The notes beneath the pieces are model-generated. The model ran no database searches. It was given only the letters and a program-made list of their open reading frames with translations, and was not told the origin of the DNA. Of a stretch of 64,000 nucleotides of DNA, positions 39,168-48,422 are shown in pieces. The stretch spans positions 2,721,567 to 2,785,566 of the forward strand of contig CP091725.1 of NCBI GenBank assembly GCA_022009815.1. The letters run 5' to 3'. The position numbers and the translations under genes are program-made. Every line of letters starts with the position of its first letter. Position 1 is the first letter of the stretch. Origin of the DNA: Bacteroidales bacterium. GTDB taxonomy: Bacteria > Bacteroidota > Bacteroidia > Bacteroidales > Muribaculaceae.

Positions 39168-40304
39168 ATGGAACCATCTATATACAGTTTTTCACTTTAT
39201 ACCGCACTGCCGTTGATGTTATTCTTCGGCTTTTATTTTTTGTTTGCAAAGACTCCTGAAAAAGAAAAATTTTCAAGAATTATCTCCGCTCCCCGACAGA
39301 TTATGGGTATAGCTATGCTGCTGCTTTCGGCAAATTATTCGGTACATTTCTTCTTTGGTATTCGATTCAAAAATGCGGATTCTTCCATATTGATGAACAT
39401 GTCCACATACTTCCTGTGCTATTCTCTGTTCAGTTCGGCATTGATAATGTTGCTTGATCGTTTTTACATTACCAAACGGCGTGTGTGGACACATATCATT
39501 TTATGGATTATATTTTTCAACTCTTTCCGGAGTTGTGTTGTTCCTGTTGCCAAGCGGAATCATGCAAAAATTCTCTTTATTTGCTTTAGCTGTATGGTTA
39601 GTCGTTTTTTGGAGTCGTTTTTAGCTCGCAGAGTCATAATTGCATACCGTAGAGCCATTCGGATTTTCAATGAAACTCAGGCGGATGATATAGGTACATA
39701 TATCGAATGGCTTTCCATATTCACTTATTGGGCTGTTATCTTCGGTGTCGGATGCGGATTGCTGACATTTCTGCCAGACAAATATGTTTTTATCTGGATT
39801 TTGTCGTCAATACCGTTCTACAGCTATCTTTTCTACAGCTATCAGAACTACCTGCTGTTCTATGAACAGGTGGAAAATGCTTTTGAGCAAGATATACAGT
39901 CTGAAGAAGAACTTCTGACAGATACAGAAACAGAACCTAAAATAGTTTCTGAGAAAGAAGTTCCAGTGTCCTATACAGAAATTATAGAGAAAGTGGCCAA
40001 CTGGATAAAGACAGACGGCTATGTCCAGCAGGGACTTACCATAAAAGAACTGTCCGAAATACTTCATACGAACCGTACCTATCTTTCCGCTTATATCAAG
40101 ACTACGTATAAAATGACATTCCGCGAATGGATAACCAGTCTCCGGTTGGAGTATGCGAAAAACATACTGAAGGAGCATCCGGAGATCAATATACAGAAGC
40201 TGGCTGAGTCTTCCGGTTTTCTTTCCCGCAGTAACTTTATCAAATTATTTACCGAGAAGGAAGGATGTACGCCTGCCAAGTGGAAAAAAGCAAATCTGAA
40301 GTGA
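39168..40304 (+). CDS. membrane-anchored AraC-family transcription regulator (two compensating frame breaks, about 39503 and 39623)
   Basis: About 380 aa. The N-terminal two thirds are membrane helices (FSLYTALPLMLFFGFYFLF, YFLCYSLFSSALIMLL, FTYWAVIFGVGCGLLTFL). The C-terminal 100 residues are an AraC/XylS DNA-binding domain (LTIKELSEILHTNRTYLSAY and LAESSGFLSRSNFIKLFTEK, two HTH units). Between about 39503 and 39623 the open frame is nonsense-like, whereas the neighbouring frame reads TLSGVVLFLLPSGIMQKFSL and FALAVWLVVFWSRF, an obvious membrane stretch. Losing T's from two T-tracts explains it. Start 39168 chosen because a TAACTTTG -7 box sits at 39136-39143. More AT-rich than its surroundings. 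Probable activator of the fimbrial operon downstream, acting at the repeats at 40353-40478. Confidence 0.85.
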   Translation: MEPSIYSFSLYTALPLMLFFGFYFLFAKTPEKEKFSRIISAPRQIMGIAMLLLSANYSVHFFFGIRFKNADSSILMNMSTYFLCYSLFSSALIMLLDRFYITKRRVWTHIILWIIFFNSFRSCVVPVAKRNHAKILFICFSCMVSRFLESFLARRVIIAYRRAIRIFNETQADDIGTYIEWLSIFTYWAVIFGVGCGLLTFLPDKYVFIWILSSIPFYSYLFYSYQNYLLFYEQVENAFEQDIQSEEELLTDTETEPKIVSEKEVPVSYTEIIEKVANWIKTDGYVQQGLTIKELSEILHTNRTYLSAYIKTTYKMTFREWITSLRLEYAKNILKEHPEINIQKLAESSGFLSRSNFIKLFTEKEGCTPAKWKKANLK

Positions 40305-40352
40305 TTTGCGTGGTAAAAATCCGATGAAAAAGCTCTCAGAAACCCATTTTCC

Positions 40353-40478
40353 AAAAGTGCTCATACTACAAAAAGTGCTAATTCGACAGCCACAAAAGTG
40401 CTAATTCGACAACTCAAAAAGTGCCGATTTGACAAAATAAGTGCTCAGACGACAATGTGAAAAGTGCTCAAACGACAA
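40353..40478 (+). promoter_or_regulatory. array of six direct repeats, likely regulator-binding sites
   Basis: Consensus AAAAGTGCTnAnnCGACA. The GTGC cores begin at 40357, 40375, 40398, 40421, 40441 and 40464 (spacings 18, 23, 23, 20, 23, about two helical turns each). Copies 2 and 3 are AAAAGTGCTAATTCGACA exactly; copies 5 and 6 have TCAGACGACA and TCAAACGACA tails. The array lies upstream of the -33 box of the fimbrial promoter and directly after the AraC-type gene. Confidence 0.8.
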
Positions 40479-40523
40479 TTTTTATAAAACGCTGTGTTTT
40501 AGCAAAAAAAGTTTTTGTAATAT

Positions 40524-40554
40524 TTTGGGCGCTGAATGGCATTTATTACCTTTG
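40524..40554 (+). promoter_or_regulatory. promoter of the fimbrial operon
   Basis: TTTG at 40524-40527, 19-base spacer, TACCTTTG at 40547-40554; the DUF3575 gene starts 32 bases later at 40586. Confidence 0.75.
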
Positions 40555-40585
40555 GAGATGACAAAGATAATGAATTCAAGTTTAT

Positions 40586-41683
40586 ATGAGCAGAAAAATC
40601 ACTTTTCTTACCCTGTTTCTGTGGCTGATGACGCTAACTTTTCCTGTCATTGCGCAGCAGAAAGCAGACACGACCTACACCTTCCGGTTCGTTACGCAGA
40701 AGGACATGTTCTACGTGCCTTGGAATGGCAATGACACGGAACTTGCCCGCCTGTTGGAATGTATCGAAAACAACAAAGCAACAATTCTTGACGGCAAACT
40801 GCCGCTATTGGTTGACGGATATTGCAATTCGCAGAGCAGTGAAGTCAAGAACCTTGCAACAGCGAAGATTCGTGCCAACCGTGTGAAATCAGAACTGATT
40901 ACACGAGCGAAAATCAAGGAAGAAAACTTCATTACCCGCAATCATGTGACAGAGGGTGATTTTGTCACCGTGCGCCTGACGGTACCGGTAAAGGAAACAG
41001 CCGTGACGGATGCGGAAGCAGAAGCACGACGCAAGGCGGAAGCCGAACGCTTAGAAACCGAGAAGCGTGCCGAGCAGGAACGGCTTGCCGAAGAGCAGCG
41101 CAAGGCGGAAGAAGCCCGACTTGCCGCTGAAAGGCAGAAGCCGAGAAAACCGCTCAACAAAATACACTTGCCGACACGCTGTCGGAAACCAAAATCACAA
41201 CTGATTATCATCTCTCCCTGCGTGCCAACCTGCTGCGCTGGGCTACCCTGACACCAGATCTTGGCGTGGAATGGCGCATCTGTCCATCGTGGGGCATTGC
41301 CGTAAACGGCTCGTGGACTTCTTGGAGCTGGAGTGACAAAGACCGCCGCTATGCACTCTGGGAAGTGGCTCCGGAAGTACGTTACTATATGGGTGAGAAG
41401 AAAGCCTGGCATCTGGGCGCGATGTTCAAGGCTGGACAGTTCAACTACAAGCTTTCCGAAACAGGCAAGCAGGGCGACCTGATGGGTGGCGGCATCACCG
41501 CCGGCTATCAGCTGCGACTAAACAAGGCATTAGATCTTGATTTCAACCTCGGTTTGGGCTACCTGAATGCCGATTTCGAAATATGAAGTCATCGATGGTG
41601 TGCGCGTGCGCTGTGGCAACGAGACAAAAAATTGGTGTGGCCCCATCAACGCCGGTGTGACATTGGTATGGAAGTTATTCTAA
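40586..41683 (+). CDS. DUF3575-type fimbria-associated protein (frame broken near 41132 and 41593)
   Basis: About 366 aa after adding one A near GCTGAAAGGCAG (41132) and two A's near TTCGAAATATG (41593). Signal peptide FLTLFLWLMTLTFPVIAQ. Residues 25-135 resemble an OmpA-like fold (LPLLVDGYCNSQSSEVKNLA, AKIRANRVKSELI). A long charged, coiled-coil-like Ala/Glu/Arg/Lys segment follows (AEAEARRKAEAERLETEKRA). Then comes the DUF3575 barrel domain (SLRANLLRWATLTPDLGVEW, YYMGEKKAWHLGAMFKAGQF) ending TLVWKLF. Same domain order as 3440-4644 except for the coiled coil, which may span the periplasm. First gene of the island's fimbrial operon. Confidence 0.8.
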
Positions 41684-41699
41684 TACGGAGGAATAGAGT

Positions 41700-42587
41700 A
41701 TGAAAGCAAGACAATATATAAATATGGTAGGAATGGCAGCCGCCGTGCTGCTCTCTTCCTGCGTGAAGGACACGCTTTATGACACGCCGCATCCCGACTA
41801 TGGGAAGATTGCGGTGACAGCCGACTGGTCGGCACGCGGTGAGGTTATCGACATACCTACCACATGGACGGTTACCATGGGTGACTATACGGGTACGGAG
41901 ACTTCCGCCACCCATGCCCCCAACCATCTGTTTGCTCCGGGCAGCTACACCCTTGCGGTGTGGAACCCTGCTGAAGGAATCATGGTAAATGGTACCACCG
42001 CCACCATTGCCGCAGCCACGGGAAACCGGGCAGGAACGGATGCCTTTGTGAACAATGCCCCGGGATGGTTCTTCACCTATACGAAACAGGTGAGCATCGA
42101 GAAAGACAAGGACTATCCGCTGACCGCCGCAATGAAGCAGCAGGTACGCGAACTGACGCTTATCATCAAACCGACGGGGGATGCCGCCGGACGCATCACG
42201 GAGATTGTTGCCCATCTGACGGGTGCAGCCAGAACTCTCGATTTCGCTACCGATACCTACGGAGCCGCTTCAAACGTCGTGCTGCCCTTCACCAAGATAA
42301 CCGAAGGTGACGATGCCGGCAAGTGGAAAGCCACGGTGCGGTTGCTGGGTGTGACCGGCACGGAACAACTGCTGACGGGTGAAATCCGCTATGCGGACGG
42401 CAACCCGACCCCCACGACGCTGAAAAGCGACATCACGGAAGCCCTCAAGGGGTTCAACACCGGAAAGGGCGAATCGCTGACCCTCGGCGGAACGCTGGTT
42501 GAGACTCCCGAAGGCATGGAAGTGGACGAAGCCGAAATCAACGGCTGGGAAGAAGTGAAAGGTGATGATGTAAATGCCGATTTGTAA
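41700..42587 (+). CDS. Mfa2/FimB-like fimbrial lipoprotein
   Basis: A 295-aa lipoprotein (VLLSSCVKD, lipobox cysteine about residue 21). The segment HPDYGKIAVTADWSARGEVI and later LTLIIKPTGDAAGRITEIVA are typical of the FimB/Mfa2 group of anchor subunits in Bacteroidales fimbrial operons. It follows the DUF3575 gene by 16 bases and precedes three fimbrillins, the expected place for an anchor or length-control subunit. No frame break. Role inferred from family and position. Confidence 0.75.
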   Translation: MKARQYINMVGMAAAVLLSSCVKDTLYDTPHPDYGKIAVTADWSARGEVIDIPTTWTVTMGDYTGTETSATHAPNHLFAPGSYTLAVWNPAEGIMVNGTTATIAAATGNRAGTDAFVNNAPGWFFTYTKQVSIEKDKDYPLTAAMKQQVRELTLIIKPTGDAAGRITEIVAHLTGAARTLDFATDTYGAASNVVLPFTKITEGDDAGKWKATVRLLGVTGTEQLLTGEIRYADGNPTPTTLKSDITEALKGFNTGKGESLTLGGTLVETPEGMEVDEAEINGWEEVKGDDVNADL

Positions 42588-42685
42588 ATAATTAGCAAAC
42601 CGAACGCAGAAGCAAAGCTTGCTTTGATTTGCTAAGGTGCAGCAATTATTGAAATGGAATTTAACTAATATAATAACAGAATATA

Positions 42686-43572
42686 ATGAAGACAAGATTT
42701 TTTGCACTTGCGATGCTCGCCCTCGCACTGGTAGCCTGCAACAACGACAACGAGAACCTGAACGGTGACCCCGTGGCCGCTCTGTTTACCGCCGACATCG
42801 CCCCTGCCACCCGCGCCAGCGGAACCACTTGGGACAACGGTGACCGTATCGGCATCACCGACATCGGCAACGATACCCAGTACGGCAACGTGCCTTTCAT
42901 CCTGAAGAACGGGAAATTTGAGGCAGAAGGAAAGGTTATCTATATCGAAGATACAAAGACCCATACTTTCCGCGCCTACTATCCGTACAACGCGGCGGGA
43001 GGCATCCTCACAGCCACGACCGATGCCACGGCGCAGCAGAACCAGCCTGCCATCGACTTCCTCTTTGCTTCAGGAGCCACGGGAGACAAAAACAACCCGG
43101 TAGTAAGCTTCACCGACAAAACCGCCAAAGGCGGTGAAGACAACTCCTTCCAACACCGCATGAGCCGGATAACCCTTACCTTCGAGGCGGGCGACGGCGT
43201 GGATTTCAGCGTGGTCAAGCCTGAACGTTACACGCTGGACGGATTGTTACTCACCGGTACGTTCAACACGGCCGACGGTATTGCCACCGCAGACAACGGA
43301 CTACAGACCGGAGAACTGACCATGAATCTGGCAGACGGCAATCTCACGTCATCGATCATCCTCTTCCCGCAGACAGTTGCATCCTGCCGTTGGTTGTGAA
43401 TTACAAAGGTCAGGAATATCATGCCACACTCACCATGCCCGAAGGCGCACTGCAGGCGGGCAACAACTATACCTATACCGTCAAGGTACGCAACAAAGTC
43501 CTTGAAGTCAGCGAAGCCACCATTGCAAAGTGGAACGATATAGACGGCGGAGAAGTGAATGCTAGCCTGTAA
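42686..43572 (+). CDS. fimbrillin family lipoprotein (frame broken near 43381)
   Basis: About 295 aa after adding one A in GTTGCATCC near 43381, which restores VAILPLVVNYKGQEYHATLT. Lipobox LVACN at about residue 18. Characteristic fimbrillin segments are TRASGTTWDNGDRIGI, HTFRAYYPYN, FQHRMSRITLTFEAGDG and the closing WNDIDGGEVNASL. Fimbrillins are exported as lipoproteins, processed by an arginine-specific protease and polymerised by strand exchange; TRA near residue 38 could be such a site. Probably the major shaft subunit because it is the shortest and lacks an extra C-terminal domain. Confidence 0.8.
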
Positions 43573-43606
43573 GATATTAATAATTAATTGATTAGGTTGA
43601 AGAATT

Positions 43607-45167
43607 ATGAGACATAGAATTTTTATCCCCGCAGCCACCGCACTGCTGTTCGCCCTCGCCGCCTGCACGCAGGACGAACTTGCTGGCGATAACCGTCTGC
43701 CCGAAGGTGAATACCCCGTCGTCATCCGTGCCACCGGACTGTCCGTAGAAGCAACGCCGCTGGCAGCCCCTTCCACCCGTGCCGCTGTGGACGGCGACTG
43801 GCAGGGCGTCACTTCCGTGGCACTCAAGTTGGGCGATGCGGTAAAGGAATACACCGTAACGGCTTCTACCGATTTCAAGAGTGCCACGCTTTCACGCGAG
43901 AACGACCCGTACTACTGGACCAGCCGCAACCCGATTACCGTATCGGCATGGTGGCCCTTCAACAATGCCAACATCACACAGATGCCTGCCGTGAAGGTGG
44001 CCGAAGACCAAAGCAAACTGGCTGACTTCCAGAACAGCGACTTCATCTCTGCTGAGAACCGGAAGGTGGAATTTAACAACCCGACTCTTGAATTTACCCA
44101 CCGCACGGCACGCGTGGCAATCGATCTGAAGCCCGGCACGGGATTCACGAGCGTCGCCGGTGCCACGGTGAGCCTCGTAAGCCTGTCTGCCGATAACGGC
44201 AACCCGACCGCCATCAAGACCTACAACGCAAGCGGCAACACCTACGAGGCACTGACCGCTCCGCAGACCGTTGTGGCAGGCAAGCCGTTCATCAGGGTGG
44301 AACTCGGCAGCGGCACTTTCTACTTCCGTCCGCAGAACAACGTCGTGTTGGCAGCAGGCAGTCGCTATAAATATACCGTTAAGGTGAACGCCACTGGCCT
44401 GACATTAGATGGCTGCACTATCGGTGACTGGGCTGACGGTGGTAGCGAGAGCGGTGAGGCTGAGGATTTGGGTTATTCTATACAGAACGACGGCAGTTAC
44501 ACGGTCTATAACGCCGACGGCTTGCTGGCATGGAACAAAGCCGTACAAAGATGAATCAATAAATTGCACCCTCACCGCCGACATCGACCTGACGGGTAGG
44601 GAATGGACACGGATAGGCACATGGCCAGGTTACTCCGGCATCTTTAATGGGCAGGGACACCGCATTACGGGATTAAACTTTTCAGCAGCGACTACTGAAC
44701 TTTTTGGGTTATTAAATGAACGTGGAGTGATAAAGAACTTACAACTCATAGATGTGAATCTGTATGGCAATAGTGGATCAGCAGCTGGAATAGTGGAGCA
44801 AAATAATGGCCAAATCATTGCCTGCTCTGTGACGGGAAAAATTTCTGCATATGGTAGAACTTGTGGTATAGCCGATTTAAATTATGGCAGAATCACCGCT
44901 TGCTGGTTCGACGGCACATTGAAAGAGTATGAATCCGGAGCTATAGTGCGTTATAACTACAAAATTATAACTTCCTGTTATTGGGGAGGCAATGTCGGGC
45001 AAGGAGTATTCCGTGATCATGGAGAAAAGGTAGATGCCACGAAGGTGGACGGCGCGACAGTGAAATGGCAGACAGCCGTCGACGGCATGAACACCGCCCT
45101 CACCGCTGGCGACTACCAGTGGGTACTCGGCACCGACGGTCTGCCCGTATTGCAAAAGAAACAATAA
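43607..45167 (+). CDS. fimbrillin-like protein with C-terminal GLUG-type repeats (frame broken near 44552)
   Basis: About 520 aa. The GTACAAAGATG tract near 44552 appears to lack two A's; repaired, AWNKAVQ continues into KDESINCTLTADIDLTG. Signal and lipobox (LAACTQDE). Residues 35-285 are fimbrillin-like (STRAAVDGDWQGV, NPITVSAWWPFNNANI, LEFTHRTARVAIDLKPG). Residues 290-520 carry a bridging motif (LGYSIQNDGSYTVYNADGLL) and GLUG-type repeats (SAAGIVEQNNGQIIACSVTG, TCGIADLNYGRITACWF). Paralog of the next gene, with the same domain order and a matching last segment (VDGATVKWQTAVDGMNTAL against VDGTYVTWQKAVDAMNTAL). Probably an accessory or tip subunit with adhesive role; inference. Confidence 0.78.
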
Positions 45168-45189
45168 CGAACCCTAAACAACACGCATC

Positions 45190-46878
45190 ATGAAACGAAC
45201 AATCATCCATACATCTGCAGCCATAGCCCTGCTGCTCGGCATTGCCGCCTGCACGCAGGACGAAGCGGGCTTCCTGCCGGAAGGGGCGGAAGGCACATCC
45301 ATCGTCTTTACCGCCACGGGGCTGAACCCCGCTGCGACAGCCATCGCCAATACCCGTTCCACCGTGGACGGCGACTGGGAGGGTGTGCAGAGCGTGGCAG
45401 TCCTGATGGACGGTACGGTGAAGGCATACGACGTGACGCCCTCCACCGCCGACCCCACCAGCGCCACGCTGACCTCCACCGACCCGTACTACTGGACCAA
45501 CCACAACGACATCACCGTCACAGCGTGGTGGCCCTACACCGCTGGCGAGACAACCCCACCTGCGGTAAAGGTAAAAGCCAACCAAAGTACCCAGAAAGAC
45601 TTTGAGGGCAGCGACCTCATCGTAGCCGACGGGCAGACGGTGACCTACGGTAACCCCACGCTTCGCTTCACCCACCGCACGGCGCGAGTGACCATCGTTC
45701 TGACGGACTACACCGAGGGGCTGGCATCCGTGCGACTGACGGGCCTCTCCACCGAAGGCGACAACCCTGCCGAAATCACCCCGTATGACAAGGGCAGCAA
45801 CACCTACATCGCCCTCGTAGCCCCGCAAAGTGTGGCAGCTGGCAGGACCTTCATTACGTGCACCTTCACTAACGGCAAAACCTTCGTTTATAAGATGAAG
45901 AATGCTACCGACTGGCAGGCGGGCGGTGAATATACCTACACCGTCTCCCTCGCTGCGGCAAAAGACCTGGGCTATACCATAGAGAGCGACGGCAGCTACA
46001 CCGTGACCTCCGCCGATGGCCTGATGAATGTAGCCGAATTAGTGAACGGAGGTAAGACCGACATTAACATTACCCTCGACAAAAACATTGATCTGACGGG
46101 CAAAGGCTGGACGCCGATAGGCACAAGCTTCGATAACTCATACAAAGGCACTTTCGACGGCGGCGGCCATACCATCACGGGGTTGACCGTTACGACAAAT
46201 GACCAATTTGTGGGTCTGTTCGGCTATCTCAATAGAGCTGGTATGGTGAAGAACGTGGTGATGGAAGGCATACAGATAACAAGCAATCACATGTTTGGCT
46301 GTACTGGCGGCGTGGTAGGATATAGCTGGGGCACCATTGAAAACTGCTCGGTGTCGGGTAGCGTCAGCGGCACAGATTGTGTCGGCGGTGTGGTGGGTTC
46401 ACAAAAGGCCGGTTCCATCATCGGATGCAGCTCCTCTGCCACTGTGAAGGGAAAGCACTATGTCGGCGGTGTGGCAGGAGAAAAATGGGGCACCATGACA
46501 GCTTGCTATGCCACAGGCAACGTGACCTTAGAAATAGCTTCCCAAAAGAATAACTTTGGCGGCGGTGTAGTGGGATTAAACGGAGGAAGCCGCGTCCTTG
46601 CCTGCTATGCCACGGGCAACGTAACCAGTACGGGTAGCAGCACCGGCAATGTGCATATCGGCGGCTTGTTTGGAGATAGCTACACCACCGTGACCGCCTG
46701 CTATTGGAAGAACAATCAGGAACGAGGCTATAAGACCGCCCCCGAATCCACGAAGGTGGACGGCACTTACGTTACCTGGCAGAAAGCCGTCGATGCCATG
46801 AACACCGCCTTGCAGAACGCAGGCTCAGAGTGGCGTTACGAACTTAATGGAGCATTGCCTACCTTGAGGAAGCAGTAA
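45190..46878 (+). CDS. fimbrillin-like protein with GLUG repeats, last gene of island operon
   Basis: A 562-aa intact paralog of the preceding gene. Lipobox IAACTQDE. Fimbrillin-like part to about residue 255 (NDITVTAWWPYTAGETTPPA, LRFTHRTARVTIVL). The second half starts with LGYTIESDGSYTVTSADGLM and contains five or so GLUG repeats: TGGVVGYSWGTIENCSVSG, VGGVVGSQKAGSIIGCSSSA, VGGVAGEKWGTMTACYATG, GGGVVGLNGGSRVLACYATG, IGGLFGDSYTTVTACYW. GLUG repeats occur in bacterial surface adhesins and IgA-protease-like proteins. A strong hairpin follows 2 bases after the stop. Best candidate for the fimbrial tip adhesin, by domain content. Confidence 0.8.
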   Translation: MKRTIIHTSAAIALLLGIAACTQDEAGFLPEGAEGTSIVFTATGLNPAATAIANTRSTVDGDWEGVQSVAVLMDGTVKAYDVTPSTADPTSATLTSTDPYYWTNHNDITVTAWWPYTAGETTPPAVKVKANQSTQKDFEGSDLIVADGQTVTYGNPTLRFTHRTARVTIVLTDYTEGLASVRLTGLSTEGDNPAEITPYDKGSNTYIALVAPQSVAAGRTFITCTFTNGKTFVYKMKNATDWQAGGEYTYTVSLAAAKDLGYTIESDGSYTVTSADGLMNVAELVNGGKTDINITLDKNIDLTGKGWTPIGTSFDNSYKGTFDGGGHTITGLTVTTNDQFVGLFGYLNRAGMVKNVVMEGIQITSNHMFGCTGGVVGYSWGTIENCSVSGSVSGTDCVGGVVGSQKAGSIIGCSSSATVKGKHYVGGVAGEKWGTMTACYATGNVTLEIASQKNNFGGGVVGLNGGSRVLACYATGNVTSTGSSTGNVHIGGLFGDSYTTVTACYWKNNQERGYKTAPESTKVDGTYVTWQKAVDAMNTALQNAGSEWRYELNGALPTLRKQ

Positions 46879-47217
46879 GCCGTTGCGGGCGGAAATGTTC
46901 CGCCCGCAACGAACATTAACCGAAGTATAATCCCAATAAAGAAAGGAGGACGTGATGGAACACACGGAGAATCCACCATATAATGCGAGTTCGGGATAAG
47001 CGTGGACTGAAAAGGTGTGATTCGGATGCAGACAAGGTGTCGGGCGACCATGAACGTGGCCGCCTGATGCGCTTTTGAGAAAATGGGATTTGGGCTATTG
47101 CCAAATGGTGAGCTGACAGTCTAAGTTCGGTTCCTCGTAGTCGAAGTTGACAAAAAAAGAAGAGAATGCCGGAATATCACATTCCACACATTCCCTTCGC
47201 CTTATAATGAAGAAACA
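46879..47217. other. 339-base right flank of the fimbrial island
   Basis: Holds the operon terminator (46881-46911) and GC-rich, stop-rich sequence without a convincing ORF. GCGAGTTCGGGA at 46985-46996 is an exact inverted copy of TCCCGAACTCGC at 39042-39053 on the island's left side. Confidence 0.6.
46881..46911 (+). terminator. terminator of the fimbrial operon
   Basis: CGTTGCGGGCGGAA and TTCCGCCCGCAACG pair perfectly over 14 bp around ATG; no T-run follows (AACATT). Confidence 0.75.
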
Positions 47218-48399
47218 CTACTTTTCCTTGCGGGAGATATCCTCCAACGTTTGCCAGCACTGATACAATCCTCTCGGCACATGGAAACATCCCTTCCACT
47301 TGCCGCCTTTCAAAGGCAACAGAACCTCGCCACGGCGATTGAGATAGCCGAACCATTCCGGAGCCTCCTTGTCCTTGAAATGCGCCCATGTATACTCGTG
47401 CACCTTCTCAAACCATTTCCAGCACTCCTCGTTCCCGGTAAGGCTATAGCCTTTAAGCAACGATATCAACGTTTCAATATGCACCCACCACAGCTTCTGG
47501 TCCCATTCCAGCTCCTGCGGCGGACAGCCCTTGCGGTCCATAAAATAGAAGATACCTCCGTACTCCTTGTCCCATCCATAGTTGAGCATATTCAACGTTA
47601 TGCCGACCGCCTTGTCCACAATATCCTTGCGGCCAAGACGCTTGCCGAGGTCCATGCAGAACCACATCGCCTCAATGCCATGGCCTGGATTCATGTGACG
47701 GCCGTCAAACGAGTCACTGAGCTGGTTGTCGACAGTCATATTCTCCACAACGAGCCCTAACTCCGGACGATAGAACACGTCAAGCACCTCGTGCAGGCAG
47801 GTATCGATTGTGCGGTTCAGATATTCAGGCTCTATCAAGTGTTCAATTTCCAATGCGAGATTGCACAGAATCATCGGCAACGCGAAATTTTTCAAGTCGC
47901 GCGTTCCGGGATGCAGCTTGCTCCACTTGCCTTTCGGGTTGTCTTTCTTCTTCAGAATGATGTCGAACGTGCGGCGGGCAATGTCGTTATACTCATCATT
48001 GCCTGTGGCAAGCCCCAGCTGCCCAAACGCTATCGTTGCGAATGTATACGAAAAGATATTATATGGATCAACCAGCGGATTGCCCGCCCTGTCGAGCGAG
48101 AAATACCAGTTGAAACTCCCGTCGTGACCATATTTCTTTAGAAACTCTCCGCCATGCACCGCACAGTCGAGCCACTCCTGACGTTTCTCCAATTTATTGT
48201 AGAGCATCGAGAACAGCCACACCTGACGGCCTTGAAGCCATACAAACTTATCTGTGTCGAAGACTTTTCCATAGCGGTCAAGACACGTAAAGTATCCTCC
48301 ATATTCCTTGTCTTGCGACTTGTCAAGCCAAAACGGCAACACATTGTCGAGAAGTTCCGACTTGTATTGTTGCGCAAGACTCTGTATCTTTTCTTTCAT
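47218..48399 (-). CDS. N-acylglucosamine 2-epimerase (AGE/renin-binding-protein type)
   Basis: A 393-aa (alpha/alpha)6-barrel epimerase. It follows the AGE pattern rather than that of cellobiose epimerases: FVWLQGRQVWLFSMLYNKL near residue 50, MNPGHGIEAMWFCMDLGKRL with a catalytic histidine near 240, QKLWWVHIETLISLLKGYSL, and EWFGYLNRRGEVLLPLKGGK with KGCFHVPRGLYQCWQ near the C-terminus. Expected reaction: GlcNAc to ManNAc (or back), in the cytoplasm; in Bacteroides a protein of this family serves sialic acid use. Third gene of the minus-strand operon after the sugar porter. No sialidase or aldolase is seen in the window, so the direction of flow is open. Confidence 0.85.
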   Translation of the reverse strand: MKEKIQSLAQQYKSELLDNVLPFWLDKSQDKEYGGYFTCLDRYGKVFDTDKFVWLQGRQVWLFSMLYNKLEKRQEWLDCAVHGGEFLKKYGHDGSFNWYFSLDRAGNPLVDPYNIFSYTFATIAFGQLGLATGNDEYNDIARRTFDIILKKKDNPKGKWSKLHPGTRDLKNFALPMILCNLALEIEHLIEPEYLNRTIDTCLHEVLDVFYRPELGLVVENMTVDNQLSDSFDGRHMNPGHGIEAMWFCMDLGKRLGRKDIVDKAVGITLNMLNYGWDKEYGGIFYFMDRKGCPPQELEWDQKLWWVHIETLISLLKGYSLTGNEECWKWFEKVHEYTWAHFKDKEAPEWFGYLNRRGEVLLPLKGGKWKGCFHVPRGLYQCWQTLEDISRKEK

Positions 48400-48422
48400 A
48401 TTATAATTATTTATTGATTTTT

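Noticed and set aside
40353..40478. Regularly spaced short repeats that could be taken for a CRISPR array
   Set aside because: Repeat unit and spacer together are only 18-23 bases, repeats are imperfect, and no cas genes are present. Position between a regulator and a promoter fits operator sites.
46879..47217. Right-end copy of a tRNA-Glu 3' end as an attachment site for the fimbrial island
   Set aside because: No match to the tRNA-Glu 3' sequence was found here; only the 12-base inverted repeat links both flanks.
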